NCBI GenBank assembly: GCA_023457435.1
Contig: JAEWLS010000036.1
Span: 124,001-188,000 of the forward strand
Origin: Pseudomonadota bacterium
GTDB lineage: Bacteria > Pseudomonadota > Alphaproteobacteria > Rhizobiales > Rhizobiaceae
Length of the DNA stretch: 64,000 nucleotides
Direction of reading: 5' to 3'
The notes under the pieces were generated by a model that was not told where the DNA came from, ran no database searches, and saw only the letters and a list, made by a program, of their open reading frames with translations. The stretch's first letter is position 1. Every line of letters starts with the position of its first letter. The position numbers were made by a program, and so were the translations under genes. Positions 23,834-32,541 of the stretch are shown piece after piece.

Positions 23834-24225
23834 GCCAGGCGAAGCCGATCATCCTGAGTTCCGGGGAGGGCCGAACCTACGATTGCGGTCCGATGACCGC
23901 CGTCTTCAAGGCGGATGGCAGCGAGACGGCCAACCGCTATTCCGTCTCGGAGTGGTGGCTGGAGCCCCATTCGAAGGGACCCGGCGCGCATAGTCACGCG
24001 GCCAATGACGAGCTCTTCCTCGTCCTGAAGGGAAGGCCCAGCGTGCTCGTCGGCGACATCTGGCACGAAGTGGAGCAGGGCGCCTTTCTGAGGATCCCTG
24101 CCGGTGTGACGCACGACTTCGAGAACCGGACCGACGAGCGAGCCGGGCTGTTCAACGTCTTCATTCCAGGCGGGTTCGAAGAGAATATGCCCGCCATCGT
24201 CGAATGGTTCGCGAAAAACCGCTGA
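23830..24225 (+). CDS. Cupin-domain protein
   Basis: 131 residues forming one beta-barrel cupin. Motif 1 is in GPGAHSHAANDELFLVLKG (His residues and Glu as metal ligands) and motif 2 in GAFLRIPAGVTHDFEN (His). Such small cupins may be metal-dependent dioxygenases, isomerases or sensors; nothing here fixes the substrate. It is translationally coupled to the small membrane protein and possibly part of the urt transcript. Confidence 0.8.
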   Translation: MSQAKPIILSSGEGRTYDCGPMTAVFKADGSETANRYSVSEWWLEPHSKGPGAHSHAANDELFLVLKGRPSVLVGDIWHEVEQGAFLRIPAGVTHDFENRTDERAGLFNVFIPGGFEENMPAIVEWFAKNR

Positions 24226-24228
24226 CGT

Positions 24229-24669
24229 CTACCAGACGCCCGTGTTCTGCATCGAGGCCCACGGTTCCTGTGGCGGCAGCGCGTCGCCTTCCTGAAGCAG
24301 TTCGATCGAGATGTTGTCGGGCGAACGAACGAAGGCCATGTTGCCGTCGCGCGGGGGCCGGTTGATCGTCACGCCGGCATCCATCAGCCGCTGGCAGGTC
24401 TCGTAAATGTTCGCCACCTTATATGCGAGGTGTCCGAAATTGCGGCCCCCGGTGTATTCTTCTGGATCCCAGTTGTAGGTCAGCTCCAGCTCCGGGGCGC
24501 GCTTCGCCTTCGACGTCTCCTTGTCCTGAGGAGCAGCCAGGAAGATCAGCGTGAAACGGCCTTTTTCGTTGTCGATGCGCCGGATCTCTTCCAAGCCCAG
24601 CTTCTTGCAGTAGAAGTCGAGGGATTTCTCGACGTCGGTCACGCGGACCATCGTGTGCAGGTATCGCAT
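24229..24669 (-). CDS. gloA: Lactoylglutathione lyase (glyoxalase I)
   Basis: 146 residues: LHTMVRVTDVEKSLDFYCKKLG with the first metal His, ELELTYNWDPEEYTGGRNFGHLAYKV with the Glu and His ligands, and the terminal Glu in SIELLQ. It isomerises the methylglyoxal-glutathione hemithioacetal to S-lactoylglutathione. It is convergent with the cupin (3 bp between stops) and divergent from the cold-shock gene. Confidence 0.95.
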   Translation of the reverse strand: MRYLHTMVRVTDVEKSLDFYCKKLGLEEIRRIDNEKGRFTLIFLAAPQDKETSKAKRAPELELTYNWDPEEYTGGRNFGHLAYKVANIYETCQRLMDAGVTINRPPRDGNMAFVRSPDNISIELLQEGDALPPQEPWASMQNTGVW

Positions 24670-24867
24670 CGCTCTGTCTCCCCGGTTGTCGAGCCGTCGC
24701 GGTTTGCAACCCAGCTAGGGCGCATGCCGCGGGAACGCAAGCAGTTGTGCGATCGTGGCGAAAATTGCGGCGCGGGTCTTGCTAATGCAGCAACTGCGAG
24801 TGTTATCCTGAAACCCAGAATCAAGGTGATTTGTTCTTGCGTTGTTCTGGCGAAAGGGTGCGTTCGG

Positions 24868-25464
24868 ATGGGGGACAAATCCTCTGCGGAGGGTCTGGCG
24901 AAGCTTAGGGACGACGTCCTGGGGCTCGATGAAGACGCCGAGACCGAAGCGCTGGTCGAACTTGCCGGCGCGATCAAGTGGTTCGACGTGGCCAAGGGCT
25001 ACGGCTTCATTCTCCCTGACGACGGGCGGCTCGGGGATGTCCTGCTGCACGTGACCTGCCTGCGCAAAGACGGCTTCCAGACGGCGCTCGAAGGCGCCCG
25101 CGTGGTAGCGCTGGCGCGCCGCGGCGATCGCGGCCTTCAGGCCTTCAAGATCGTGTCGATGGACACCACCACCGCTGTTCATCCCTCCGAACAGCCGGGT
25201 CAGCGCACTCATGTGGTCGTCACCGCCGAGAGCGGGCTCGAGCGCGCGCTCGTAAAATGGTTCAACCGCACGAAGGGCTTCGGCTTCCTGACGCGCGGCG
25301 AGGGCACCGAGGACATCTTCGTGCACATGGAGACGTTGCGTCGTTACGGCGTCACCGAGCTGCGGCCCGGGCAAGTTGTCCTCGTGCGGTTCGGCACGGG
25401 CGACAAGGGCCTTATGGCCGCCGAAATCTATCCTGATATGGGAACCCTGCCGGCCTCGCACTGA
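24868..25464 (+). CDS. Double cold-shock-domain protein
   Basis: 198 residues with two CSDs: residues about 33-95 (GAIKWFDVAKGYGFILPDDG, then DVLLHVTCL) and 130-190 (ALVKWFNRTKGFGFLTRGEG, then DIFVHMETL). Both keep the RNP1-like KGYGF/KGFGF and RNP2-like FVH/LLH aromatic motifs for single-stranded nucleic acid binding. Tandem CSD proteins of this size are typical of alphaproteobacteria. ATG 24868 has GAAAGGG upstream. Confidence 0.92.
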   Translation: MGDKSSAEGLAKLRDDVLGLDEDAETEALVELAGAIKWFDVAKGYGFILPDDGRLGDVLLHVTCLRKDGFQTALEGARVVALARRGDRGLQAFKIVSMDTTTAVHPSEQPGQRTHVVVTAESGLERALVKWFNRTKGFGFLTRGEGTEDIFVHMETLRRYGVTELRPGQVVLVRFGTGDKGLMAAEIYPDMGTLPASH

Positions 25465-25487
25465 TTGTGAGCCCGAACGGGGGTCGA

Positions 25488-25988
25488 ATGTCTTATATCC
25501 AGAGTGTTGTCCGTGGTGTGCTCGTGCTCCTCGCGGCCGGGCTGTTCGCGCTGTCGCCTGCGCGCGGCCAGAGCGGTCAGCCGATGATTCTCCCGGTAGA
25601 TCCGACGCCCCTCGTCGCCGAGATTGCATCCTCCGACATCAAGTTCTCGATCGAGATTGCCGACGACGATGCCGAACGTGCGGCGGGTCTGATGTATCGT
25701 CGCGTCATGCCGGATGACCGCGGCATGCTGTTCGTGTTCGAAGAATCGCGCCGCGTGGCGTTCTGGATGAAGAACACGCCGATGCCCCTCGATCTCGTCT
25801 TCGTGGACGAGCAGGGCATCGTCGTCGACATCAAGCCGGGCACCCCCTTTTCAGAGGCTCCGATAGCGCCTGCCGGCCCGGTCCGCTTCGTACTTGAACT
25901 CAAGGCCGGAACCGCGCAAAGGACGGGTATCGTCGCGGGCGACCGGATGCGCCATCCGGTCATCGACCGCGTTGCCGGGGGCGGCTAG
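25488..25988 (+). CDS. Exported DUF192 family protein
   Basis: 166 residues from ATG 25488 (GGGGG just upstream). An N-terminal hydrophobic signal (about 4-26, ending ARGQ) precedes the DUF192 domain: AERAAGLMYRRVMPDDRGMLFVFE, FWMKNTPMPLDLVFVD and FVLELKAGTAQRTGI. Its molecular role is unknown. It follows the cold-shock gene by 23 bp in the same direction. Confidence 0.88.
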   Translation: MSYIQSVVRGVLVLLAAGLFALSPARGQSGQPMILPVDPTPLVAEIASSDIKFSIEIADDDAERAAGLMYRRVMPDDRGMLFVFEESRRVAFWMKNTPMPLDLVFVDEQGIVVDIKPGTPFSEAPIAPAGPVRFVLELKAGTAQRTGIVAGDRMRHPVIDRVAGGG

Positions 25989-26026
25989 TCGCCGGACTTG
26001 GGCGCAGCAAGGTTTCCCCGCCGGGC

Positions 26027-26782
26027 ATGGACCGATTCAGTCACGAAGCGTTCGACATCGCATACCTCGATCAGGGCAAGGGCGATCCCGTCCTCCTGAT
26101 CCACGGTTTTGCCTCCAGTTCGCTGGTGAACTGGGTCAACCCGGGCTGGATCAAGACGATCGAGGAAGCAGGATACCGCGCCATCGCCTTCGACCATCGC
26201 GGACATGGCCAGACTACGAAGAGCTACCGCGAGACCGACTACACGCCACGCAAGATGGGAAGCGACGCGATCGCGCTGCTCGATCATCTCGGGATCCGGC
26301 GCGCGCACGTGTTCGGCTATTCCATGGGCGCCAGGATTTCGGCCTTCATGGCCCTCGACTATCCCGATCGGGTGGCGACGCTGATCCTGGGCGGTCTCGG
26401 CAGCGGGCTCGTTGACGGGGTCGGCAACTGGGATCCGATTGCCGAGGCGCTGCGGGCATCAGATCCGTCCACCGTCGTCGACCCGCGCGGCAAGATGTTC
26501 CGCGAGTTCGCCGATCGCACGAAGAGCGACCGCGAGGCGCTTGCGGCCTGCATTCGCCTGTCGCGCGCCGAGCTCGCGCCCGACGAGGTGGCGCAAATCC
26601 GCCAGCCGGCGCTCGTGGCCGTGGGAACCAAGGACGACGTCGGCGGGCGCGCCGGTCCGCTGGCCGCGCTGCTGCCGAATGGTGAGGCGTTCGACATCGA
26701 GGGAAGGGACCACATGCTGTCCGTCGGCGACCGCAGCTTCAAGGCGCGCGCGCTGCAATTCTGGAAGGATCATCCGCTTTGA
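26027..26782 (+). CDS. Alpha/beta-hydrolase
   Basis: 251 residues. Oxyanion motif LLIHGFASS, nucleophile elbow GYSMGA (Ser), and an Asp in VAVGTKDD and His in GRDHM complete a catalytic triad. FDHRGHGQTTKS resembles hydrolases of the haloperoxidase/lactonase branch. Substrate unknown. Its stop overlaps the start of the next hydrolase (TGATG, 26780-26784). Confidence 0.88.
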   Translation: MDRFSHEAFDIAYLDQGKGDPVLLIHGFASSSLVNWVNPGWIKTIEEAGYRAIAFDHRGHGQTTKSYRETDYTPRKMGSDAIALLDHLGIRRAHVFGYSMGARISAFMALDYPDRVATLILGGLGSGLVDGVGNWDPIAEALRASDPSTVVDPRGKMFREFADRTKSDREALAACIRLSRAELAPDEVAQIRQPALVAVGTKDDVGGRAGPLAALLPNGEAFDIEGRDHMLSVGDRSFKARALQFWKDHPL

Positions 26783-27648
26783 TGAAAATGCGCCACGAAG
26801 TGTTCGCCGGATACGAGGGCGATCGGCTGGCGGTCGATGTCTTCGAAGGGGGGGAGCGGACTGTTCTGTTCCTGCATGGCGGTGGCCAGACCCGACGTGC
26901 GTGGGACGGCACCGCCCGCATGGTCGCGCAGCGCGGGATGCGCGCGGTTACGCTTGATCTGCGCGGCCATGGCGAGAGCGACTGGTCGAAATCCGGCCAC
27001 TACCGCTTCTCGGACTACGCCGCGGACGTCGCCGCCGTGGTCAGCGTGCTGGCGGAACGCGACGGCGCGAAGCCGGCGGTGGTCGGAGCTTCGCTCGGAG
27101 GCATCGCGGCCCTGACGGCCGAGACGACGGATGGCCCCCTGATCAGCGGGCTGGTGCTCGTCGACGTGATCTTGCGTATGAACCCCAGCGGCATCCAGCG
27201 CATCCAGGGTTTCATGGCGGAGCGCATGGTCGAGGGCTTTGCCACCCTGGACGAGGCGGCGGCCGCGATCGCGCTGTATCTTCCGAACCGGAAACGCCCG
27301 CCCTCGACCGAAGGTCTTCGCAAGAACCTTCGGCTCGACGCCGACGGCCGCTATCGCTGGCATTGGGACCCGGCGATGATCGGCGGCCCGAACGCCATCA
27401 ATAGCAACGCGCGCGATGTGCTCCTGCGCGTCGAGACATTGCTGCCGAAGCTCGCGATCCCGGTTCTGCTCGTTCGCGGCATGGACTCCGAGGTCGTCGA
27501 CGAAGACGGCGCGCGCGACTTCATCGGGCGGATTCCGAACGGACGATATGTCGACGTGGGTGGCGCCGGCCACATGGTGGCGGGCGACCGCAACGACGCC
27601 TTCTGCGACGCGATCCTCGAATTCCTTGGCGAGACGGCTGACGCCTAG
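26782..27648 (+). CDS. Second alpha/beta-hydrolase
   Basis: 288 residues. FLHGGGQTRRAW gives the oxyanion region, GASLGG the nucleophile Ser, and GMDSEVVDE and GAGHMVAGD the Asp and His. It is only distantly similar to the preceding hydrolase, so not a recent duplicate. It is translationally coupled to that gene, suggesting consecutive steps or a shared substrate class. The stop shares CTAG (27645-27648) with the convergent YcaQ-like gene. Confidence 0.88.
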   Translation: MKMRHEVFAGYEGDRLAVDVFEGGERTVLFLHGGGQTRRAWDGTARMVAQRGMRAVTLDLRGHGESDWSKSGHYRFSDYAADVAAVVSVLAERDGAKPAVVGASLGGIAALTAETTDGPLISGLVLVDVILRMNPSGIQRIQGFMAERMVEGFATLDEAAAAIALYLPNRKRPPSTEGLRKNLRLDADGRYRWHWDPAMIGGPNAINSNARDVLLRVETLLPKLAIPVLLVRGMDSEVVDEDGARDFIGRIPNGRYVDVGGAGHMVAGDRNDAFCDAILEFLGETADA

Positions 27649-28835
27649 CGCAGCCAATCCGCTGCAAAGGCCGTGGCTTCGAGACGCGCGAAGCGGCGAA
27701 TGCGGTCGATTTCGGACTGCAGCGCGTTCACCAGCGCCGCCGACATTCGCGTGCCGAGTTCCGGCCAGAACGCACGGACCTGCAGCGTACCCTTTCCGCG
27801 GTCGGCCTTCATGTCCACGCGCCCGAGAATCCGCTCGCCGCGGAGCACTGGAAACACATAGTAGCCGTACCTGCGCTTGGCTTCCGGCACGAAGATTTCG
27901 ATACGGAAGTGAAAGCCGAAGATCCTTTCGGCCCGGCGACGGTCGTGCAGCAGCGGATCGAACGGGTTCAGGATGCGAAGCCTGCCCGGCGCGGCAGGAG
28001 CACTTTCGATCGCGACGTGCGTGCCCGTGAGCGCGTGCGCGACGATCGGCTTGGCGTCGTCGGCAGGCTGCACCGACAAGGTCTCGACGACCTTCGCGTT
28101 GGCGGCAAGCCAACGCTGCACGACATCCGGCGAAATCAGTCCCCAGAAAGCTGCGATCTCGCCGCGTGTTGCGAAGCCGAGGCGTTCCAGCGCGCTTCGG
28201 CATGCCCAGTCGACGAACTCGTCGTGATCGACGCGCTTGGCAAAAGCGTCTGCGGGGATCACTCGCTCCGCCAGATCGTAGACCTTCTGAAACCCTTCGC
28301 GCCTCGATATCGCCAGGTCTCCCGTGTGCCATAGATATTCGAGAGCGGTTTTCGAAGGGTGCCAATCCCACCAGCCGGTCTTTGGCTTGTCGCCCTCGAA
28401 ATCGCGCGCGAGCGTCGGCCCGTCGCGTGCGATCCGTTCGAGCACTCGTCGAATTTCGTCCTTGAGGCCTTCGGCACCGAACCTGCCGTCCCAACGCGTC
28501 GGCAGCCTTTGGCGCTGATACTCGAAGCGGTGGCGCCAATAGGGGTAGAATGCTGTAGGCAAGACCGCGGCATCGTGCGTCCAGTGCTCGAACAGGCTGC
28601 GGTCTTGTTCGACCAGTCGCGAAAGATGCTTCGCGCGATAGCCGGTAGCGCGCGAGTGCAGGATATGATGGTGGGCCCGTTCGACCGCATTGACGCTGTC
28701 GATCTGGACGAAGCCCAGCCGTTCCACAGCCCGATAGAGCGCCGATGGATCTGATGCCTTGACCCCCGGCCCCGCGAGGTGGGTGCGATCGATGAGGAAT
28801 CGCCGCGCAGAGCTGTTTGCTATGGGGATCGACAT
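27645..28835 (-). CDS. YcaQ-like winged-helix DNA glycosylase family protein
   Basis: 396 residues from ATG 28835. Motifs of the YcaQ/AlkX family (DUF1006) are visible: RLGFVQIDSVNAVERAHHHI, LVEQDRSLFEHWTHDAAVLP and the late FDPLLHDRRRAERIFGFHFR. The E. coli member unhooks interstrand crosslinks and needs a QxD motif; the FVQIDS here supplies Gln-Ile-Asp. The longer upstream reading crosses cysE on the other strand and is rejected. It is divergent from cysE. Confidence 0.85.
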   Translation of the reverse strand: MSIPIANSSARRFLIDRTHLAGPGVKASDPSALYRAVERLGFVQIDSVNAVERAHHHILHSRATGYRAKHLSRLVEQDRSLFEHWTHDAAVLPTAFYPYWRHRFEYQRQRLPTRWDGRFGAEGLKDEIRRVLERIARDGPTLARDFEGDKPKTGWWDWHPSKTALEYLWHTGDLAISRREGFQKVYDLAERVIPADAFAKRVDHDEFVDWACRSALERLGFATRGEIAAFWGLISPDVVQRWLAANAKVVETLSVQPADDAKPIVAHALTGTHVAIESAPAAPGRLRILNPFDPLLHDRRRAERIFGFHFRIEIFVPEAKRRYGYYVFPVLRGERILGRVDMKADRGKGTLQVRAFWPELGTRMSAALVNALQSEIDRIRRFARLEATAFAADWLR

Positions 28836-29066
28836 CCCCGCATCCGACAACGAAACGAAGCGTCTTTCCACCCGCTTTCGTCGAGATGCGGGCCTGAACT
28901 CGATGCCTCCTGACAGCCCTGGCGGAGGGTCGACAGTGTTGTTGATCACTTCGTTCAGGAAAATCGGTTTCAGTAGAAGCGAATTCGGGAGTATGCATCG
29001 CTCACTGGAAAGCGGTGCTCGGGCATCTATCTGAATCCGTAAGCCGAAACAGCGGCGGAGAACGTC

Positions 29067-29891
29067 ATGGCCAATCAGAACGCGATGTGGGCGGGCAACG
29101 TCCAGCCGGTCGATCCGATCTGGAGCAACGTGCGGGCCGAAGCCGAGGCAGCGGTCGCCAACGACCCGCTGCTCGCCGCATTCCTCTACTCGACGGTACT
29201 CAACCACGATTCGCTGGAAGACGCGGTGATCCACCGCGTGTCGGAACGGCTTGACCACCACGATGTCGGCGGGGACCTGATCCGCCAGACGTTTCGTGCG
29301 ATGCAACGCGCCGTGCCGGAATGGGCGTCCACGGTCCGCGTCGACATCCAGGCCTATTACGACCGCGATCCGGCATGCGACCGGTTCATCATGCCCGTGC
29401 TCTACTTCAAGGGCTTTCACGCCATCCAGACGCATCGGCTCGCACACTGGCTGTGGACAAGCGGACGGCGCGACTTCGCGCTCTACCTGCAGAGCCGCTC
29501 CTCGGCGGTTTTCGGCACCGACATCAACCCGGCGGCCCGCATCGGCCGAGGAATCTTCATCGATCACGCCACCGGTGTCGTCATCGGCGAGACCGCGGTG
29601 ATCGAGGACAACGTGTCGATGCTCCACGGCGTGACGCTTGGCGGTACGGGCAAGGTCACCGGCGACCGGCACCCGAAGATTCGCCACGGCGTTCTCATCG
29701 GTGCCGGGGCGAAGATCCTCGGGAATATCGAGATCGGGCACTGCACGAAGATTGCCGCCGGTTCGGTGGTGCTGAAGTCCGTCGGACCAAACAAGACGAT
29801 GGCGGGCGTTCCCGCGCGCGTCGTCGGCGAAGCCGGTTGCGATGAGCCTTCGCGTGCGATGGACCAGCTCCTAGCGGGGAGCATCGATTAG
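29067..29891 (+). CDS. cysE: Serine O-acetyltransferase
   Basis: 274 residues. An N-terminal helical SATase domain precedes a left-handed beta-helix of hexapeptide repeats. The conserved DINPAARIGRGIFIDHATGVVIGE (catalytic His and Asp), GVTLGGTGK and KIRHGVLIGAGAKILG are all present. It makes O-acetylserine for cysteine synthesis and is usually feedback-inhibited by cysteine. GGAG precedes ATG 29067. The next gene (DUF3126) follows about 95 bp downstream. Confidence 0.95.
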   Translation: MANQNAMWAGNVQPVDPIWSNVRAEAEAAVANDPLLAAFLYSTVLNHDSLEDAVIHRVSERLDHHDVGGDLIRQTFRAMQRAVPEWASTVRVDIQAYYDRDPACDRFIMPVLYFKGFHAIQTHRLAHWLWTSGRRDFALYLQSRSSAVFGTDINPAARIGRGIFIDHATGVVIGETAVIEDNVSMLHGVTLGGTGKVTGDRHPKIRHGVLIGAGAKILGNIEIGHCTKIAAGSVVLKSVGPNKTMAGVPARVVGEAGCDEPSRAMDQLLAGSID

Positions 29892-29985
29892 TCGCGGCAA
29901 CCGGCGCGGGCTTTACACGTTCTGCGACCACATGCCAGAAGCGCGGCCACACGGCCGCTGCGGCCTCGATGCGGGAGTCGACGAT

Positions 29986-30195
29986 TTGAAGCCGGAAGAG
30001 ATCAAGAAGCTCGACGCGTACTTCAAGCGCACGTTCAACAATCCTTCGCTGCAAGTGAAGGCACGTCCGCGCAAGGACGATTCGTGCGAGCTCTATCTCG
30101 GTGACGAATTCCTCGGCATCATCTTCAAGGATGATGATGACGGCGAGCTGTCGTATAACTTCTCGATGGCCATCCTCGACGTCGACCTGCAGTAG
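29986..30195 (+). CDS. DUF3126 family small protein
   Basis: 69 residues, starting at TTG 29986 (GGGAG at 29973-29977). The alternative upstream ATG adds a non-conserved leader. The sequence KPEEIKKLDAYFKRTFNN then VKARPRKDDSCELYLGDEFLG and a highly acidic DDDDGE matches the short DUF3126 family common in rhizobia. Function unknown. It lies downstream of cysE in the same direction. The stop abuts the stop of the convergent membrane-protein gene. Confidence 0.8.
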   Translation: MKPEEIKKLDAYFKRTFNNPSLQVKARPRKDDSCELYLGDEFLGIIFKDDDDGELSYNFSMAILDVDLQ

Positions 30196-30930
30196 TCAGC
30201 GCGCCGTCCTTATCAGGCCGGAGACAAGAGCACCGACGCCAGCATCGAGCGCTTTCCAATTCGGCAGGAGCTCCTCCGGAAAGCGATAGGTGAGGCTGAG
30301 CTGCTCGCCGAGGTGGACATCACGCTCGCACCCAGCAAGCGACTCGGCAGCCGTCGCTCCCGTCAGGCAGCGTGCCACGAATGGCGCCTCACCCGGGCGA
30401 TCGCCGACGATAAGCACCTCGTTGACGTAGCCCGACTCTTTGGTGAAGTCGTATCGTCGCAGGCTTGATGGTCCCGCAGAACCCGGCAGCTCGATGAGCT
30501 TGCGGTAGATCGGCTCCAGTCGCCCGCTCATGTCGCGCGACATCATCCGATGCTCGATTGCGACAAAGATGATCTGCTTGCGTGGCGTCCGATTGTTGAA
30601 TGCCTCTCGATCCGAGTCGGCATAGCCCGTGAACTCCGGCCACTTGGCGTAAAGGTCCAGGCGTTCTGCATCGCCGTCGCGCCGAGCCTCTTCGAACCGG
30701 ATCATGTTGCCGCGCACCGACAGCACATTGTTGCCAACGAGGATCTCGTAGCGGGTGCGGTCCTGCGAGTGTCCGACTGCAGCGATCGAGGCACCCAGCC
30801 ATTTGCCGCCGAGACTGATCCCGATCGATGCAAGCGCGAGTGCAGCGAAGACGTAGAATACCTTGACGACGAAGCTGCCGGACGATGGTACGTGCGCCTC
30901 GTCGCCGGCGGTTGTCGATGCTGCGCTCAT
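30196..30930 (-). CDS. Membrane-anchored protein of unknown function
   Basis: 244 residues from ATG 30930. A short cytoplasmic N-terminus, one transmembrane helix (about 22-42, VVKVFYVFAALALASIGISLGG), then a periplasmic domain with KQIIFVAIEHRMMSRDMSGRLEPIYRKL and a C-terminal ARCLTG/AGCERD Cys pair. It looks like hypothetical proteins conserved in rhizobia; no catalytic motif is evident. It is divergent from the gamma-carbonic anhydrase gene. Confidence 0.7.
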   Translation of the reverse strand: MSAASTTAGDEAHVPSSGSFVVKVFYVFAALALASIGISLGGKWLGASIAAVGHSQDRTRYEILVGNNVLSVRGNMIRFEEARRDGDAERLDLYAKWPEFTGYADSDREAFNNRTPRKQIIFVAIEHRMMSRDMSGRLEPIYRKLIELPGSAGPSSLRRYDFTKESGYVNEVLIVGDRPGEAPFVARCLTGATAAESLAGCERDVHLGEQLSLTYRFPEELLPNWKALDAGVGALVSGLIRTAR

Positions 30931-31034
30931 TGACTCAATCCCGCGCGCCCCGCGAAATGCGCGGAGCCCATCGTCACCAGCTTCGACAAACATGGTAAAT
31001 GAAGCGTAACCGCGAAAGCTTCCGAGGAGCATGC

Positions 31035-31562
31035 ATGCCGCTTTATGCCATCGAGGGGGCGAGCCCGACATTCGAGGATGAGGGGTCGGTGTGGATTGCG
31101 CCGGATGCCAGCGTCGTCGGCAGAATCCACATCGGTAGAAATGTCGGGATCTGGTTTGGCTGCGCGCTGCGCGGCGATAACGAGCAGATAACCATCGGCG
31201 ACAATTCAAACGTTCAGGAACACACCGTTTTTCATACGGATCCGGGGTTCCCGCTGACGATCGGTACCGGGTGCACGATCGGACATCGTGCTCTACTGCA
31301 CGGCTGCACCATCGGCGATGGAAGCCTGGTAGGCATGGGGGCCATTGTCCTCAACGGCGCGAGGATCGGCAGGAACTGCCTCGTCGGGGCCGGCGCGCTG
31401 GTCACCGAAGGCAAGGAGTTTCCGGACGGCTCGCTCATCATCGGCTCGCCGGCGAAGGTTGCCCGCGGTCTCGACGAGGCCGACACGGAACGGTTAGGGC
31501 GCACGGCCCAGCACTACGTCGCCCTCGCGCGGCGCTTCGCCGCAAGCCTGCATCCAGTCTGA
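31035..31562 (+). CDS. Gamma-carbonic anhydrase-like hexapeptide protein
   Basis: 175 residues of left-handed beta-helix. IWFGCALRGDNEQITIGDNSN, QEHTVFHTD, GHRALLHGC and GMGAIVLNGA are the signatures of the gamma-CA/YrdA group, keeping the three candidate zinc His (EHTVFH, IGHRALLH). Catalysis is unproven for many members. ATG 31035 has GAGGAG at 31024-31029. Its transcript would end at the 13-bp hairpin just downstream. Confidence 0.92.
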   Translation: MPLYAIEGASPTFEDEGSVWIAPDASVVGRIHIGRNVGIWFGCALRGDNEQITIGDNSNVQEHTVFHTDPGFPLTIGTGCTIGHRALLHGCTIGDGSLVGMGAIVLNGARIGRNCLVGAGALVTEGKEFPDGSLIIGSPAKVARGLDEADTERLGRTAQHYVALARRFAASLHPV

Positions 31563-31568
31563 GAAGGC

Positions 31569-31599
31569 GGAGCCGGCCCTTGGGGAAAGGGCCGGCTCC
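31569..31599. terminator. 13-bp stem hairpin between convergent genes
   Basis: GGAGCCGGCCCTT (31569-31581) pairs perfectly with AAGGGCCGGCTCC (31587-31599) around loop GGGGA. There is no U-tract on the plus strand. A second inverted repeat (CCCGGTCG 31605-31612 / CGACCGGG 31637-31644) follows. It likely ends the gamma-CA transcript and perhaps the convergent peptidase transcript too. Confidence 0.7.
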
Positions 31600-31692
31600 T
31601 CGAGCCCGGTCGTTGGGGACGGGGAGGGTGGGGACTCGACCGGGTCGTCCCGGACGGCGCGAACGCCGCCGTGTCTCCAATCCGTTGCGCGC

Positions 31693-32298
31693 CTAGTTGC
31701 GCACGCTGCCGACAAGCATCTGGCGGTCGTCTTCGATCGACACCCAGACGCCGGAGTTTCGCTCCGACTGCCGCTTGAGAAACTGGTATTCGGTGTCCTG
31801 CCACGCGAGAACGCGCGGTTCGAGGTTGTCCAGCACGAAGTCGCCGAGGCTCGTTCGTGCCGTCAGAACCGCGTGTCCGTCGCCGTTCGGCTGTCGGACT
31901 ACGGTGATCAGAAGGCTGCCTGCGGGCATTCCGGCCTTCATCAACAGACGGCGCTTCTCCAGCGCGTAGTCCTCGCAGTCCCCGACACCGTTGACTGGAT
32001 AGGACCAGCGCTCCTCGACGCCCCAGATCTGCATGTCGGTACGCGGCGTGACGGTAGCGTTGACGACGTTGTTGATGTCGACGATGCGTGACCAGAGTTC
32101 TCGCGTAAGCTCGATCGGTGCGCGCTTCTGCGTAGCCTGGTCGCACTCGGCAGGCCGCTTCTGGCAGAATTCGTAGTGACCGACAGGCTGCGTCGTGCGC
32201 TCGCCGCCGGGCATGAATGGCCCCGCTACAGCTGCCGAACCAAACAGCGTCACGGATCCCAGCGCCGCAAGCAGCGCCACCCCTCTGTTACGTCCCAT
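31693..32298 (-). CDS. Transglutaminase-like cysteine peptidase (BTLCP family)
   Basis: 201 residues with a signal peptide (1-25, ending AVAG). The papain-like triad is visible: Cys in GVGDCEDYALEKR, His in GDGHAVLTAR, Asp in LGDFVLDNLEP. This is the bacterial transglutaminase-like cysteine peptidase (DUF920) family. Some relatives (LapG) cleave surface adhesins under c-di-GMP control, but no lapD-like gene is here. GGGGAG precedes the start. The neighbouring PilZ gene makes a c-di-GMP link possible but unproven. Confidence 0.85.
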   Translation of the reverse strand: MGRNRGVALLAALGSVTLFGSAAVAGPFMPGGERTTQPVGHYEFCQKRPAECDQATQKRAPIELTRELWSRIVDINNVVNATVTPRTDMQIWGVEERWSYPVNGVGDCEDYALEKRRLLMKAGMPAGSLLITVVRQPNGDGHAVLTARTSLGDFVLDNLEPRVLAWQDTEYQFLKRQSERNSGVWVSIEDDRQMLVGSVRN

Positions 32299-32362
32299 TC
32301 CGATGTCTCCCCGTTCTGGGAAGACATTTGCACGCGCGAATTTATTCCACGCGAAACTTCAC

Positions 32363-32441
32363 AATATAGATTGAAGCAAAACAAGCTATAATACTCGAGC
32401 AATTTGAGTAGAATGTAATCTATATTTTCGGCGATATAGAT
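32363..32441. promoter_or_regulatory. AT-rich block with inverted repeats upstream of the peptidase gene
   Basis: Within the 243-bp gap 32299-32541, AATATAGATT (32363-32372) is the exact reverse complement of AATCTATATT (32417-32426), and GATATAGAT recurs at 32433-32441. ACTC and GAGT arms flank the centre. The A+T content is far above the neighbouring genes. It probably contains the peptidase promoter and a regulator site. No confident -35/-10 pair was assigned. Confidence 0.45.
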
Positions 32442-32541
32442 GCAAAGTTAGCTCGAATTTTCGCAAAAGGCTGCCGGCCGACGCATGAACGCAAACGACC
32501 GGCCAGGGGCCGGTCGCAGCGACTTTCGAAACGTGAGAAGC

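Noticed and set aside
28836..29741. Long N-terminal extension of the YcaQ-like gene up to 29741
   Set aside because: It runs antisense through cysE; family conservation starts at ATG 28835.
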